DNA of 64,000 nucleotides from Nipponacmea schrenckii. Lineage: Eukaryota; Mollusca; Gastropoda; Lottiidae. The stretch lies in contig JAUJPP010000006.1 in assembly GCA_030562195.1 (NCBI GenBank), forward strand, positions 1,488,001 through 1,552,000. Reading direction: 5' to 3'. Both the position numbers and the translations under genes were made by a program. Position 1 is the stretch's first letter, and each line of letters starts with the position of its first letter. Under the pieces are notes generated by a model. That model did no database searches and was not told the DNA's origin. It worked only from the letters and a program-made list of their open reading frames with translations. Shown piece after piece: positions 24,003-36,699 of this stretch.

Positions 24003-25568
24003 GTTTAAAACTAGCATATAATATTCTGTTTAAATCTAGCATATAATATTCTGTTTAAATCTAGCATATAATATTCTGTTTAAATCTAGCATATAATATT
24101 CTGTTTAAATCTAGCATATAATATTCTGTTTAAATCTAGCATATAATATTCTGTTTAAACTAGCATATAATATTCTGTTTTAAACTAGCATTTAATATTC
24201 TTTTAAACTAGCATTTAATATTCTATTTAAAACTAGCATATAATATTCTGTTTAAATCTAGCATATAATATTCTGTTTAAAACTAGCATATAATATTCTG
24301 TTTTAAACTAGCATATAATATTCTATTTAAATCTAGCATATAATATTCTATTTAAAACTAGCATATAATATTCTGTTTAAATCTAGCATATGATATTCTA
24401 TTTAAATCTAGCATATAATATTCTATTTAAAACTAGCATATAATATTCTGTTTAAATCTAGCATATAATATTCTATTTAAAACTAGCATATAATATTCTG
24501 TTTAAAACTAGCATATAATATTCTGTTTAAATTTTCTAGCATATAATATTCTGTTTAAAACTAGCATATAATATTCTGTTCTAAAACTAGCATATAATAT
24601 TCTGTTTAAAACTAGCATATAATATTCTGTTTAAAACTAGCATATAATATTCTGTTTAAAACTAGCATATAGACATTCTATTTAAAACTAGCATATAATA
24701 TTCTGTTTAAAACTAGCATATAATATTCTGTTTAAAACTAGCATATAATATTCTGTTTAAAACTAGCATATAATATTCTGTTTAAATCTAGCATATAATA
24801 TTCTGTTTAAAACTAGCATATAATATTCTGTTTAAATCTAGCATATAATATTCTGTTTAAAACTAGCATATAATATTCTGTTTAAAACTAGCATATAATA
24901 TTCTGTTTAAAACTAGCATATAATATTCTGTTTAAAACTAGCATATAATATTCTGTTTAAAACTAGCATATAATATTCTGTTTAAAACTAGCATATAATA
25001 TTCTGTTTAAAACTAGCATATAATATTCTGTTTAAAACTAGCATATAATATTCTGTTTAAACTAGCATATAATATTCTGTTTAAAACTAGCATATAATAT
25101 TCTGTTTAAACTAGCATATAATATTCTGTTTAAATCTAGCATATAATATTCTGTTTAAAACTAGCATATAATATTCTGTTTAAACTAGCATATAATATTC
25201 TGTTTAAAACTAGCATATAATATTCTGTTTAAAACTAGCATATAATATTCTGTTTAAAATTCTAGCAATAATATTCTGTTTAAAACTAGCATATAATATT
25301 CTGTTTAAAACTAGCATATAATATTCTGTTTAAAACTAGCATATAATATTCTGTTTAAAACTAGCATATAATATTCTGTTTAAAACTAGCATATAATATT
25401 CTGTTTAAAACTAGCATATAAATTCTGTTTAAAACTAGCATATAATATTCTGTTTAAAACTAGCATATAATATTCTGTTTAAATCTAGCATATAATATTC
25501 TGTTTAAAACTAGCATATAATATTCTGTTTGAAACTAGAATATACTATTCTGTTTAAATCTAGCATGA
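24003..25568 (+). repeat. 24/25-bp AT-rich minisatellite, about 62 units
   Basis: The unit is TTTAAAACTAGCATATAATATTCTG, given here as TTTAAAACTAGCAT plus ATAATATTCTG. Variants include AAATCTAGC and a one-base deletion (24 bp), and the left third is more variable. It is the most AT-rich large array in the window, about 80% A+T by eye. Confidence 0.97.
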
Positions 25569-26177
25569 AGTATAACATATTTTGATTGCCGAAGGAAAAA
25601 ATGTTAGATTATATATTTCTTAAGTTGGTATTTTTTAATTATATTGATTCAATTTCTTTCTAATCATTGAACACTGAGGGTATTATTAAATTTCTAAACG
25701 TTCGTTGAGTCGACTGGTCATATTGGTATGCTTGTATTATAATATCTGTTTGTATTTACCAGCGAGTCGCATATAATTGGATGCATGACTTCTGCTATCT
25801 TTCGTTAGTAATCAATTTCAAATGTTAAGGAGTTACCGAGTGTTTTTTTTTTTTTGCTTTTTTCAAGTTGAATTAAGAGGTTGTCTACTGTTTTTATATA
25901 TTTACCGATTCCTACTTTTACTTTCTTAAGTTAATCTCTTTAGGATTTTGAATTCCTCGTTTTGGATAGTCTTAATTATCTTGACTTAAACTTTCTTCAT
26001 CTTCATCAATCTTCCTCGTTTTCTCCTCAACATTTTCAAATGAAGACGTAAAACTCCTCCGTGTTTTATTTCTCTGGAGATGATACCATGATACATGTAT
26101 AGTTCAAGATAAATTAATCCCACGCGGTTATTTTAAAACATTTCTTCGCCTTTACATTAGGATTCATTACAAATTTT
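25569..26177. other. Unique intronic DNA
   Basis: Only a short GAAGACGTAAAACTCC segment near 26042 resembles the tail of SINE family 1. Nothing else was recognised. Confidence 0.45.
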
Positions 26178-26440
26178 TGTGTGGTAATATTTCTGGTAAT
26201 GCTTTTGGTAATATTTGTGGTAATGCTACTGGTAATATTTGTGGTAATGTTTCTGGAAATGTTTCTAGTAATGTTTTTGGTAATATTTCTAGTAATGTTT
26301 GTGGAAGTGTTTGTGGTAGTGTTTGTGGTAATGTTTGTGGTAATATTTGTGGTAATGTTTGTGATAATGTTTGTGGTAATATTTCTGGTAATATTTCTGG
26401 TAATGCTTCTGGTAATGTTTGTGGTAATGTTTGTGGTAAT
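26178..26440 (+). repeat. 12-bp minisatellite, about 22 units
   Basis: Units resemble GGTAATGTTTGT, with ATTTCT and GCTTCT variants. Because the unit is 12 bp, four frames on the two strands are open with four-residue periods. None resembles a real protein. It lies deep in the receptor intron. Confidence 0.95.
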
Positions 26441-27514
26441 GGTAAGATACAAGTAAAGATCAAGGCATACAAATAAAAATCACAAGATACAAGTAAAAAC
26501 CATACGATAAAAGTAAAAAGTAAGAGATACAAGAAAACATTGTAAGATAAAGTAAAATCATGAAATGTAAGTCAGATCACGAGATACACGTTAAAATCAT
26601 GAGATACAAGTAAAGATTTTGAGATAGACGTAAAAACCGTGAGATACAACGTATAATTATGAGATTCTGCCAGTAAGGCTGATGTGAAGCCAAATAACAT
26701 ATCGTGTATAGTAAGTATAATTCGCTAACAAATGGGAGAAGCAATCGTCATCGGAAATCATTCTTATTTCATCCGGATATTGTGACATGATCTCGATCTG
26801 AATGACGCGAAAGTAATTATGGTTAGTATGTGATTAGGTTGATGGAATTGTTCTATTTCTAGTTTTATTAGGTAGTTTGTAGCTTACATAATCCGTTATA
26901 CTAATATTACTTAATAATTATCATTCCATCGATATCAGCTGTTGTGGTGTAGAACCGGAAGTAACTTATATTGTCTAATATCTAATAACTAAAACATTTA
27001 CAAACACTTTAGAAAATACACTTTTATTAGCGTTGACTTATATTAACAGATGTCTGACAATTTCCGGGGGCTAATTCAAAACAAAACGCCACCCACTTTA
27101 AAAATATAAATTCTTCCGCTACGACCTGATGTAGTTGTAGCGGTTAAGAACATTATTCATATTTTCTACTGGGTTTGTCAAATTATCACCTTTAAGAGAG
27201 CTCTAGTATTTGAAAATGTTTATTTGGTATATTAAACAACAGGAATTTGAAGACATTCAGATATTTGGATAACACCAGTGTTGTCATGGTAAATGAGAAG
27301 CTAGTTTTTATTTGATTAGTGTTTATATTAATATCGCATAAACATTATAGTTACTGCCATTACATTGTCATCAGTATATACTTTATGGGTTATTAATATT
27401 AGATATTATAGATATTTATCTAATCATTTATTGTTTTAACTGATTCTTAAAATCTAAGATATTCATGGACTTTCGACACATTGCTCTTGTCTGTTCTTCT
27501 CTATTGTATAGTGA
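26441..27514. other. Intronic DNA with a weak 20-bp-scale repeat at the left edge
   Basis: 26441-26660 holds loosely repeated GAGATACAAGTAAAAAT-like phrases, a degenerate tandem repeat. The rest looks unique, and no gene is supported. Confidence 0.5.
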
Positions 27515-28052
27515 CTCTTGTCTATCACACTTTTATATCACACATGTCTATCACACCGTCTTGTTTATCACACGTGTCTATCACACGTGTTAATCGCACA
27601 TGTCTATCACACTTGTCTATCATACACGCCTATCACACTTGTCTATCACAAATGTCTACCACTTATGTCTGTCACACTTACCTATCACACATGTCTCTCA
27701 CAGTTGTCTATCGCACATGTCTATCATACTTGTCAATCACACTTTTCAATCACACTTGTTTCTCTCTCATACTTGCCGATCACACTTGTCAATCACACTG
27801 TCTTGTTAATCACACGTGTCTATCGCACGTGTCTATCACACTTGTCTATCATACTTCCCTATCGCACATGCCTATCACGAATGTCTATGACACTTGTCTA
27901 TCACACTCGTCTTGCATACTTGTCTATCAAACTTGTCAATAACACATGTTTATCACGAATGTCTATTACACTTGTCTATGACACATGTCTATCGCACGTG
28001 ACTATTGGATATATTTATCGCATTTATCTATCGCACTTTTCTATCGCACGTG
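27515..28052 (+). repeat. 12-bp minisatellite, about 45 units
   Basis: The unit is approximately TGTCTATCACAC. Three plus-strand frames stay open because the unit is a multiple of three, giving four-residue repeats. Units are variable throughout, which suggests an older array than the 60-bp one at 59 kb. Confidence 0.95.
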
Positions 28053-29169
28053 TCTGAATCGATTGTTTATCCCTCTTATCACACTTGGCGTCTTTAGTAC
28101 ATCACTTTCAAACTTATGTTATTTGTGTATGGCTATTGTCCGTGGCACGTGTACTCTGTGATGTTTGTTATACAACAGCTAAACTGTGATTTCCCTGCTT
28201 CCGTGTTCTTGAATTAATCCTGGAATGGCCAGAGTCGTTATAAACATCTGCTTATAGAATTTTAATGACAGACCAGATATCGATTAAACAGTCGTTCAAA
28301 CTAACCTTGGGCGTATTTAAGGTTGGGTGAGAAACATGCATGCATCAATAATTTACATAACCTAACTGTTTTTAACATTTGGACTAGGTCGATTGAACCT
28401 TTATATGTTTAAATCTAACTTTTGTACACGATTATAAACATTGCCGAAATCAGAACTGAAAACCTGTCTATGATAAATGATTGTATAGAACAGTATTATA
28501 GTTGAGTTGTTACCTCCCTAGGACGAAAATGGTAAAATATTACAACACATACAGCTAAATATACTCTCAGAAATCGGTGCTGAACTGTCAACAATAAGCT
28601 CATTCAAGGTTGAATATTCTCTGTCTAGCGATACTGTAATTTAGATATTGATTTTTATTAATCTTGATTGATTAATTAATAATTAGGCTAATAAGTAAAA
28701 AGCGACCTTGTGCGCTATCGTATTCACCATCAGTTTTAATCTGATTTGTAAATTGCGGTATGGATGATAAATGACATAGTCAGATTCTACAAGAGAAACA
28801 ATTGCAGTGTCCGGGCCATTCATGATATAACGTGGAGGGTCAAAACACAATGAGTTGGATCCACGATGAAATGTAGGGTGGTATTATTGAGATAAAACTT
28901 GGCTTTAGAGTTGGTTTGTATGAGAAAGTGATGTATTATTTAATCAATCTTATATAAGATATATATACTAATATAGATAATTAGCACGTCTTCATTACCC
29001 CGTACATTATTAACTGCTCTCTAGTTAACCTAGGTAATTTTATTCAGGGCTTTCTCCCCAGTCAGTAATAGCACCAAAGAACTGACTGATGGGTTTACAT
29101 AACCCACTACTCGCCAATATCCGTGGGTTATGGTGGATCATTAATGCCAATTTACCTGATAATTGTTGA
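28053..29169. other. Unique intronic DNA, nothing recognised
   Basis: No array, tRNA-like sequence or credible frame was seen. Confidence 0.5.
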
Positions 29170-29400
29170 AATGAAGTAAGAAATATCTATTTTGTACAAG
29201 GATAACAATAAAGGTTCAGTATTATGGATCCTTTCTACCTGTTGGTAGCTGACGACCCCTTGGCCTTGACTTCTCCCGGATTATTCGTATCCATTTTATA
29301 GCTGGGTCGACTGATGATTATCGTCATCGGACGGCTACCCGTCGCTTGCGATCGGGTCCAAAGTCATAATTTGCTCTATAGAACCCCTAACCGACATTAA
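29170..29400 (-). mobile_element. SINE family 2, minus orientation
   Basis: Aligns with 48945-49240: ACAAGGATAACAA, the CTACCTGTTGGTAGCTG block, CTTCTCCCGGATTATTCG, ATTTTATAGCTGGGTCGACT and GATCGGGTCC. The tRNA-like head is decayed (CTCTATAGAACCCC remains near 29375). Confidence 0.7.
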
Positions 29401-29861
29401 CAGTGAATGAAAATGAATCGAAGAAATCAATGCACAAAGAAAAAAAATCACATGCACTCTAAAGTGGATCGATATGAACACTTGAATAAAACAGAATATA
29501 GTTTGTATTGTAAATATGTGTTGTTTTTTCTTGTCCTATTCTTTAATTAGATTTCTTCTGGCATAGAGTAAAACCACAATCTAAATATGAAGCTATACCG
29601 AACTTCGCCTCATACCTTAACAAACGCCACTATATGCGTACATGTATATATAAATACAGCAAGGTTACGTGAATAATTAATTATTCATGTGCTTCCTACC
29701 CCTAAATGGTGCTTTAGGATTAACACTATAACTGGATTGTACGCAAGCTACAGAAAGTATGTAAATAATAAGACGTGAAAAGTTGCATTTACTGTTTTCT
29801 TTCAAATGGGTGGATTCCGTGATAATCGAATAGTGGCTGATGCAGTCCCGGTATTAGTACG
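29401..29861. other. Unique intronic DNA
   Basis: Nothing recognised between the SINE and the 40-bp array. Confidence 0.45.
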
Positions 29862-30480
29862 AATGTATCAGATGAAGTTTGTAATAACTTGATATTGTGA
29901 AGATGTATAAGATGAAGTTTGTAATAGCTTGGCATTGTGAAGATGTATAAGATGAAGTTTGTAATAACTTGATATTGGAAAGATATAAGATGAAGTTTGT
30001 AATAGCTTGGCATTGTGAAGATGTATAAGATGAAGTTTGTAATAACTTGATATTGAAAAGATGTATAAGATGAAGTTTGTAATAGCTTGACATTGTGAAG
30101 ATGTATAAGATGAAGTTTGTAATAACTTGATATTGAAAAGATATAAGATGAAGTTTGTAATAGCTTGACATTGTGAAGATGTATAAGATGAAGTTTGTAA
30201 TTGCTTGACATTGTGAAGATGTATAAGATGAAGTTTGTAATAGCTTGAGATTGTGAAGATGTATAAGATGAAGTTTGTAATAGCTTGACATTGTGAAGAT
30301 GTATAAGATGAAGTTTGTAATAGCTTGAGATTGTGAAGATATCAGATGAAGTTTGTAATAGCTTGACATTGCGGAAATGTATTAGACGAAGATTGTAATA
30401 ACTTGACATTGTGAAGTTGTATAAGATAAAGTTAGTAATAGCTTGACATTGTGAAGATGTATAAGATGGTAATAGTATAT
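29862..30480 (+). repeat. 40-bp minisatellite, array A, about 15 units (family R40)
   Basis: Units contain GATGAAGTTTGTAATAGCTT, GACATTGTGAAGATGTATAA. Some units lack a few bases (ATATAAGATG in place of ATGTATAAGATG). Minus-strand frames across it are repeat artefacts. The same unit makes array B about 1 kb downstream. Confidence 0.95.
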
Positions 30481-31487
30481 CTTGACATAACTTTGACATT
30501 TAATTTCAATGTGAAGATGCAGGTACACCACAGAGATCACCAGTTGCGTATGGTTGTGAATTATGAAAGTCGTCATGATTTCCGAAAGTTCACAAACGCT
30601 ATACCCATTCGCAATCATGGCCGTAAAACTCTAAGCAATAAGACTAACTTAACAGTGTGAGTGGGGGAAATAAGCGAGAAGTTTCGACTGTGTGATCTGT
30701 TTCTAGGGAGTTCACAGTAAATATTTTATCCGACTTATTTCTGGTCTGTGACATTCCGGGAATTGTTATTAACAACCGTTTGTTGTACATTATTTATTAC
30801 CCCTATAGTATTAACATGTCCACTGTGAACAGATTATTAATGTCATTTCGGCTTTCACCACTGGACCAACACATTTTTATTATTTTGGAACAATATCTGC
30901 TCAGTTATTGATATACGCTGGTTATATTATTTATGCATTCTCTATTTACCACCTGTACTGTGATCTACTCTCAAATCAATTGGTTGTTAACATTCTGAGT
31001 ATACCGACGAAAATAAAAAGTGTGACGTCTTGCATTATTTACCTGATAATGAAGATGATCAGCACGTGGACATATTGGTAAACTAATACCATGACAAGGT
31101 GGCTGGCAGTGTTATAATCAATCGACAATGTTATTCGGGAAGATAAAACAAATAAACGGGGATAATTAACGATAATCGTTGTTTTTTGTTATTTGACATA
31201 ATAGAAGCAATTGTCAGCCAACCTTACTACGTTCAATAGAATCGAAGTCATTGTTCTGAATTGAGACACGTTTGACCAACATAGAATAATTGAGTTCATC
31301 ATTCTACGAGGTCATAGTGACCGATTAGGGCTTTTGATGTATTGCAGGTGATTGAACAGTTTAAGAGAGCATGGTAACTAGTCCGCAACAATTGTTGTCA
31401 CTCGGTGGCCACATTATATTTATAAGTATATCAATTTATCGGTATATTTATTGGAATATTGTCCATTGGTATATATTCTTATTGGAA
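30481..31487. other. Unique spacer between the two R40 arrays
   Basis: About 1 kb without recognised repeats. A 69-codon plus frame at 30451-30660 starts inside the array and has no recognised domain. Confidence 0.5.
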
Positions 31488-32405
31488 TATGTATAAGAAG
31501 TTTGTAATAGCTTGGCATTGTCAAGATGTATAATATGAAGTTTGTAATAGTTTGACATTGTAAAGATGTATGAGACGAAGTTTGTAATTGGTTGATATTG
31601 TGAAGATGTATAAGACAAAGTTTGTAATTGATTAATATTGTAAAGATGTATAAGACGAAGTTTGTTATAGCTTGACATTGTGAAGATGTAAAAGATGAAG
31701 TTTGTAATAGCTTGACATTGTGAAGATGTATAAGATGAAGTTTGGTATAGCTTGACATAGTGAAGATGTATAAGTGAAGTTTGTAATAGATTGACATTGT
31801 GAAGATGTATAAGATGAAGTTTGTAATACTTGAATTGTAGATTATAAGTGAGTTGTAATAGCTTGACATTGTGAAGATGTATAAGATGAAGTTTGTAATA
31901 GCTTGACATAGTGAAGATGTATAAGATGAAGTTTGTAATAGCTTGACATTGTGAAGATGTATAAGATGAAGTTTGTAATAGCTTGACATTGTGAAGATGT
32001 ATAAGATGAAGTTTATAATAGCTTGACATTGTGAAGATGTATAAGATGAAGTTTGTAATAGCTTGACATTGTGAAGATGTATAAGATGAAGTTTGTAATA
32101 GCTTGACATTGTGAAGATATATAAGATGAAGTTTGTAATAACTTGATATCGTGATGATGTATAAGATGAAGTTTGTAATAGCTTGATATTGTGAAGATGT
32201 ATAAGATGAAGTTTGTAATAACTTGATATCGTGATGATGTATAAGATGAAGTTTATAATAGCTTGATATCGTGAAGATGTATAAGATGAAGTTTGTAATA
32301 ACTTGATATCGTGAAGATGTATAAGATGAAGTTTATAATAGCTTGATATCGTGAAGATGTATAAGATGAAGTTTGTAATAGCTTGATATCGTGAAGATGC
32401 ATAAG
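31488..32405 (+). repeat. 40-bp minisatellite, array B, about 23 units (family R40)
   Basis: Same unit and orientation as 29862-30480. The left edge is degenerate and the right third is dominated by an ACTTGATATCGTGA variant, showing local homogenisation. Three units (120 bp) restore frame, which explains the 347-codon minus-strand frame. Confidence 0.95.
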
Positions 32406-32639
32406 ATATATATGATACATATATAAGATGTATTTTAAAAAAAACAGTCCATGATTTGATCATATTTGTTTGTTAATTCTTCTTCAGTAAATATAGAAAT
32501 ATTCTAGATTTGCCGCATCATTTGATATAGCGTCAGTGATTTGAAATACAAGATTACAGATGTTTTTTAAACTACATGAACAAATTTAGAAAACTTTCAT
32601 TAATTTTCAGATATTATTTAGACCCCAGTTTATTTTTAA

Positions 32640-33483
32640 ATGACGCAGGTCGGAGGGGCTGACATGGGAAAAGGTCGAATTGTCTGGGTTGGACAATAAA
32701 CCGGAAAACCACGTGCTAAAGGCAAACGTTAAAGATTTCTCAACCTAAAAGAGAATAGGCCAATACCACAGTCTGTAAAACAATTTATTTTAGTTTCCAA
32801 TTGGTAGACGTATTGTAAAACTGAAATCGACTTGACCGAGAACTTGTACGGTCTTCAAGTGGATCTAACCTATTTTATTGAGGAATATAAGTCGTCGGAA
32901 GCCAGAAAATGACTACCTACAGGCTTTATGTCTGGCATGTTTTTCCTATCCAAATTAAATGTAGAGCTAGAAACTAATTAGGGGTAATTGACATTAAGTT
33001 TTTTTGAATCTCTCGAGCGGGAAGTGGTCTAGATGTAAGGGTATCATCTGCCGGTCAGACCCGCCTTGATTTCCATCCATTGACAGTATATCATCTAGCA
33101 GTCAATATTAAACATGTATTGTATACACTGGGTCTTTTTTACACACCACCATCAACTTTCTTTTTCACGATGTTTTTCCTGCCAAGATTATTCCATTTCA
33201 TTTCGTTCGGAATAGATTTGAACTGTTTAGGAAAAAAATTAATGAAAGTGTTACTATAAGCATATAGTTATGACAGCTGTCGTAGGAGAGCTGACATGGA
33301 ATTGGACAATAAACCGAGTTCCCGTGTGTTACAGGCTATGTATGTTAAAGACCACTCGAGAGTAGAAATCTAAAAAAAGTACGCTAATGCAGCTGTGCTG
33401 GAAAAATGCCCCTCTTTGCACGCTGTATGGTCTTGCCCGCCTTCATTAGTCCTTAGGTGCAGAGGAGTAGTACGTAAAACTCC
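32640..33483 (+). mobile_element. SINE family 1 copies, plus orientation (partial, then longer)
   Basis: The stretch 32640-32745 holds ACGCAGGTCGGAGG and GACAATAAACCGG, a body fragment. A longer copy starts near 33013 with a tRNA-like head (AGTGGTCTAGATGTAAGGG, then GCCTTGATTTCC). It continues through GAGCTGACATGG and GGACAATAAACCGAG and ends with GCCCGCCTTCATTAG and GTACGTAAAACTCC at 33483. That ending is the reverse complement of the tail start seen in the minus-strand copies. Confidence 0.6.
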
Positions 33484-35453
33484 ACCCATAGCATTGTTTT
33501 CAATCCTAAATGTCAACATCGTATACTCGTATCGTTAATGGTGAACTGCCCACCTAATACTACTAATAACTCGTAGTTGACAATCAATATTAATGTGAGA
33601 TTATGGGAAAACAGTGACTATAATAATACTAGTATATAACCAGTGACTATATCTCGTCCAAACTACCGTCACTGTACGTTAGTACCAAATCGACCATTAA
33701 CTGGACACTGATTAATGTGGACTAAAAATACTGGTAAATTAGTAACTGTCAAATATAGTCAGTAACTAATAATGAAAACATCCAGCGTCTAATCAAACAG
33801 GTCATTTACATTCTATTATAGCCATTATTTACCACCACTTTCCAGTTGGACCAATCTGTCTTTTATATCCAGTAGATTGGTCAGCATATTGATGAACTGT
33901 AACGAGGATGTTATTCAGCCCTGTCATGATATTATTACTATAATTAAACCATGGTATTTATTTGGCTGTATCTTGATATATTAAGTACCATTGTTTCGCA
34001 ATGGTCATTTATAATGACTAAACTCTGCCCATTAACCACTAAAAGAGAGCTGTTATCCATCTTTAAAAGCATTCCAAATGTCCAATCCAATTTAATACAC
34101 AATGATGATGTGATTCTGTAGAAGAGTTTAAGATTTATATTAATTAGTCAATACCTTATGGTACAATTCTAGGATTAATCGTGTAATTGACCCACAAGTA
34201 ATAAACACGATTACCTCAATACCGGGTAAATTAATCTATCTCTAAGATTTTGAAATAAATTGAAATATCAGTATTGACAAATTATAACCTTTGACCTATG
34301 GAAAACATATTTATTACTAATTATAATTATAAGGCTGTATCCCCGAAAGCATTTCTGTGTACTAACCGATAAAGCTTTCTATGAGACCACTGACAAATAT
34401 TAAATATTAGAAAAGAGTTAAAACCGTCAGTTTATGAAGTTAGTTCAGTAAAAAGAGATTTTGTTCTGTCATTTCCGCTTGCACAGCGTCATAACCTCCA
34501 TGAAAATAATGATACAAATGCTGTTGAAACATTGATAGAAAAATATATTTATAAGAAATGTAATCGACCACATAATGAAATATTTTCCCCAGATTAAACT
34601 TAACTTCATGGTGTATAGCGATCGTTAATTCTTAATAAATTACTAATGAATGAATGAATAATAGATTTACCTCAGACGCAAGTTAGTCATTTGCTCTAAC
34701 AGATATGGTCAGTCGATTAACAGGTTTCAAAGGTACCATGGAATATAGATTAGAATTTATAGACTTATGTAAACTTAAACATAATATTATTCTGTATCAT
34801 TTCGTATGAACGTTTTAAAGGGAATAAGAAAGCTTACCACTAGAATAATTATTCTCCAGAGAAAGAAATAAATTGATATCTTTCAAATGCGAAGATCTTT
34901 ATCTAGATCTACCGACCTGGAGCTTGAAACACGCCGCATAATACATAGCAGATATAATGGAAAAATTACGAACACGTTTCAAATCATTTGACATCTTGCA
35001 AATTAAGAATTAATTTAAGGATCATAAGACGATTATAAATACTAATGCCCACTATAGTGTTAAAATAATGTCGAAATTATTAACAAAACCCAAAAGGAGC
35101 AAGGCGAGTTTAAAAGTACGTATTATTCACTTCCAATAACCTATACCGTTGAGGTTGACATTTCCAAACCAATTTAGCAAATTAATAGAAAATTATTTCA
35201 GTCCACTAGCAGTTTATGGAAATTTGTTAGAGGAGACAAAAAGATTATTCCAAGGCGTTATGAGTTGAATAAATATCTCGACACGGCTTCAAGTCTTGTA
35301 TGTTATAATGAGTGTGACGCTGCTGTTATCCAGCATTACATTTCTAAAATCGTCCTTTCAGCTTATGAAATAAATTTACTACTTTCCAGATGTGCTTCAC
35401 CTAGCCTTTCTCTAATTCGAGTAAAAACAGAAGACCGCCATGAAGGTTGATTG
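33484..35453. other. Unique AT-rich intronic DNA
   Basis: No array, SINE or supported coding frame. The 61-codon frame at 35265-35450 has no recognised domain. Confidence 0.5.
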
Positions 35454-35802
35454 ATTGGTAGATGACAAGTTAACGTTCGCTTCCAGTAAATGCTGATATC
35501 GCAAACTATGTAGTTGTTGGAAGATGACAAGTTAACGTTCGCTTCCATTGTATGTTGATATCACAAACTAGGTAGTTGTTGGTAGATGACAAGTTAACGT
35601 TCGCTTCCAGCAAATGCTGATGTCACAAACTAGGTAGTTGTTAGTAGATGACAAGTTAACGTCCAGTGGATGCTGATGTCACAAACTAGTAGTTGTATAG
35701 ATGCAAGTTAACGCCTCCAGCAAATGCTGATGTCACAAACTAGGTAGTTGTTGGTAGATGACTAGTTAATAGCAAATGCTGATATCGCATTCTATGTAGT
35801 TG
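35454..35802 (-). repeat. 62-bp minisatellite, about 6 units (family R62, inverted)
   Basis: Units contain GTAGATGACAAGTTAACGTT, CGCTTCCAGCAAATGCTGA and ATCACAAACTAGGTAGTTG. The last units carry deletions. This is the reverse complement of the unit in the arrays at 47211-47968 and 61055-61312. Confidence 0.93.
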
Positions 35803-36699
35803 TATTCGAAGTGGTTAGAAGTTGGATTGGTTCAATGAAGGCATGGTGTCTATACAGTTGTACGGTAGTAGATTAACCATCACGATGGTATAAAGCGAGA
35901 AAGTGGAATCATTTATTTGACTTATGGAAATAATTTGCAATTGTATGTCTTGTTATTCCCACATGTTGAATGATTCTCGTCCAATATCGCGAGGAATGAA
36001 TGAAATGAGAATAACTGCTAATTAACCTGATATGTCCCCTCAGATTGTAGTTGGTGACAATAGAAACTCAATGAAACATTTCAAGGAATATCCGGTGCAA
36101 AGTGAGACCGAAACATCCAGATGTATGCATGGTTGGTCTCTACTCTCTACCAGTGTCATTGATAGACTAGATGTTCCGATCTAGTACGAGACGAACTTTG
36201 TCTAATCCTCAAATAGACACAAAGTAGGCGTTATTGAACCAATATCTTTACCACTTCCATCACAATGAAACAAGTACACGACTTCTCTTGGTTCATTATA
36301 CTAGGAAAGTGACTCTTTGATTATTTCAAAATGTTGCCTTTTATAGCTGCATTAAGAAAATCTTACTTATGAGACTGAAAAAAGTAGATAAATCCATTGT
36401 TCAATTTCTAATTAAAAATCCTCTTAATGTTCATTAATGTCTGGGCTGCGTGAATTTAGCTCTTAATTCGCCTTTCACAATCTATATCAAAGAAGACTAA
36501 ATCAAAGCCGTTTGATGTTTGAACTCAACTGGACAGAAATGGAAAGAGATTATTGTAGATATCTTAAAAGTGATTGGAAATGTCTTTACCTGTAGAATAT
36601 CGATGTCATAATGGAGTCTTTTACCATTGATATATCATTACATGTACTTCCTCCCTGTATTACATTAGATCTTATATATTGGCACGTCAACTACTGTAT
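35803..36699. other. Unique intronic DNA
   Basis: Nothing recognised. Confidence 0.45.

Noticed and set aside
26114..28057. Asn-, Leu- or Ser/His-rich repeat proteins in several frames
   Set aside because: 12-bp arrays open many frames at once; no one frame is favoured.
31420..32463. 347-codon minus-strand frame, and a sister frame at 29789-30499
   Set aside because: By-product of the 40-bp arrays (frame restored every 120 bp); lies in a receptor intron and has no recognisable domain.
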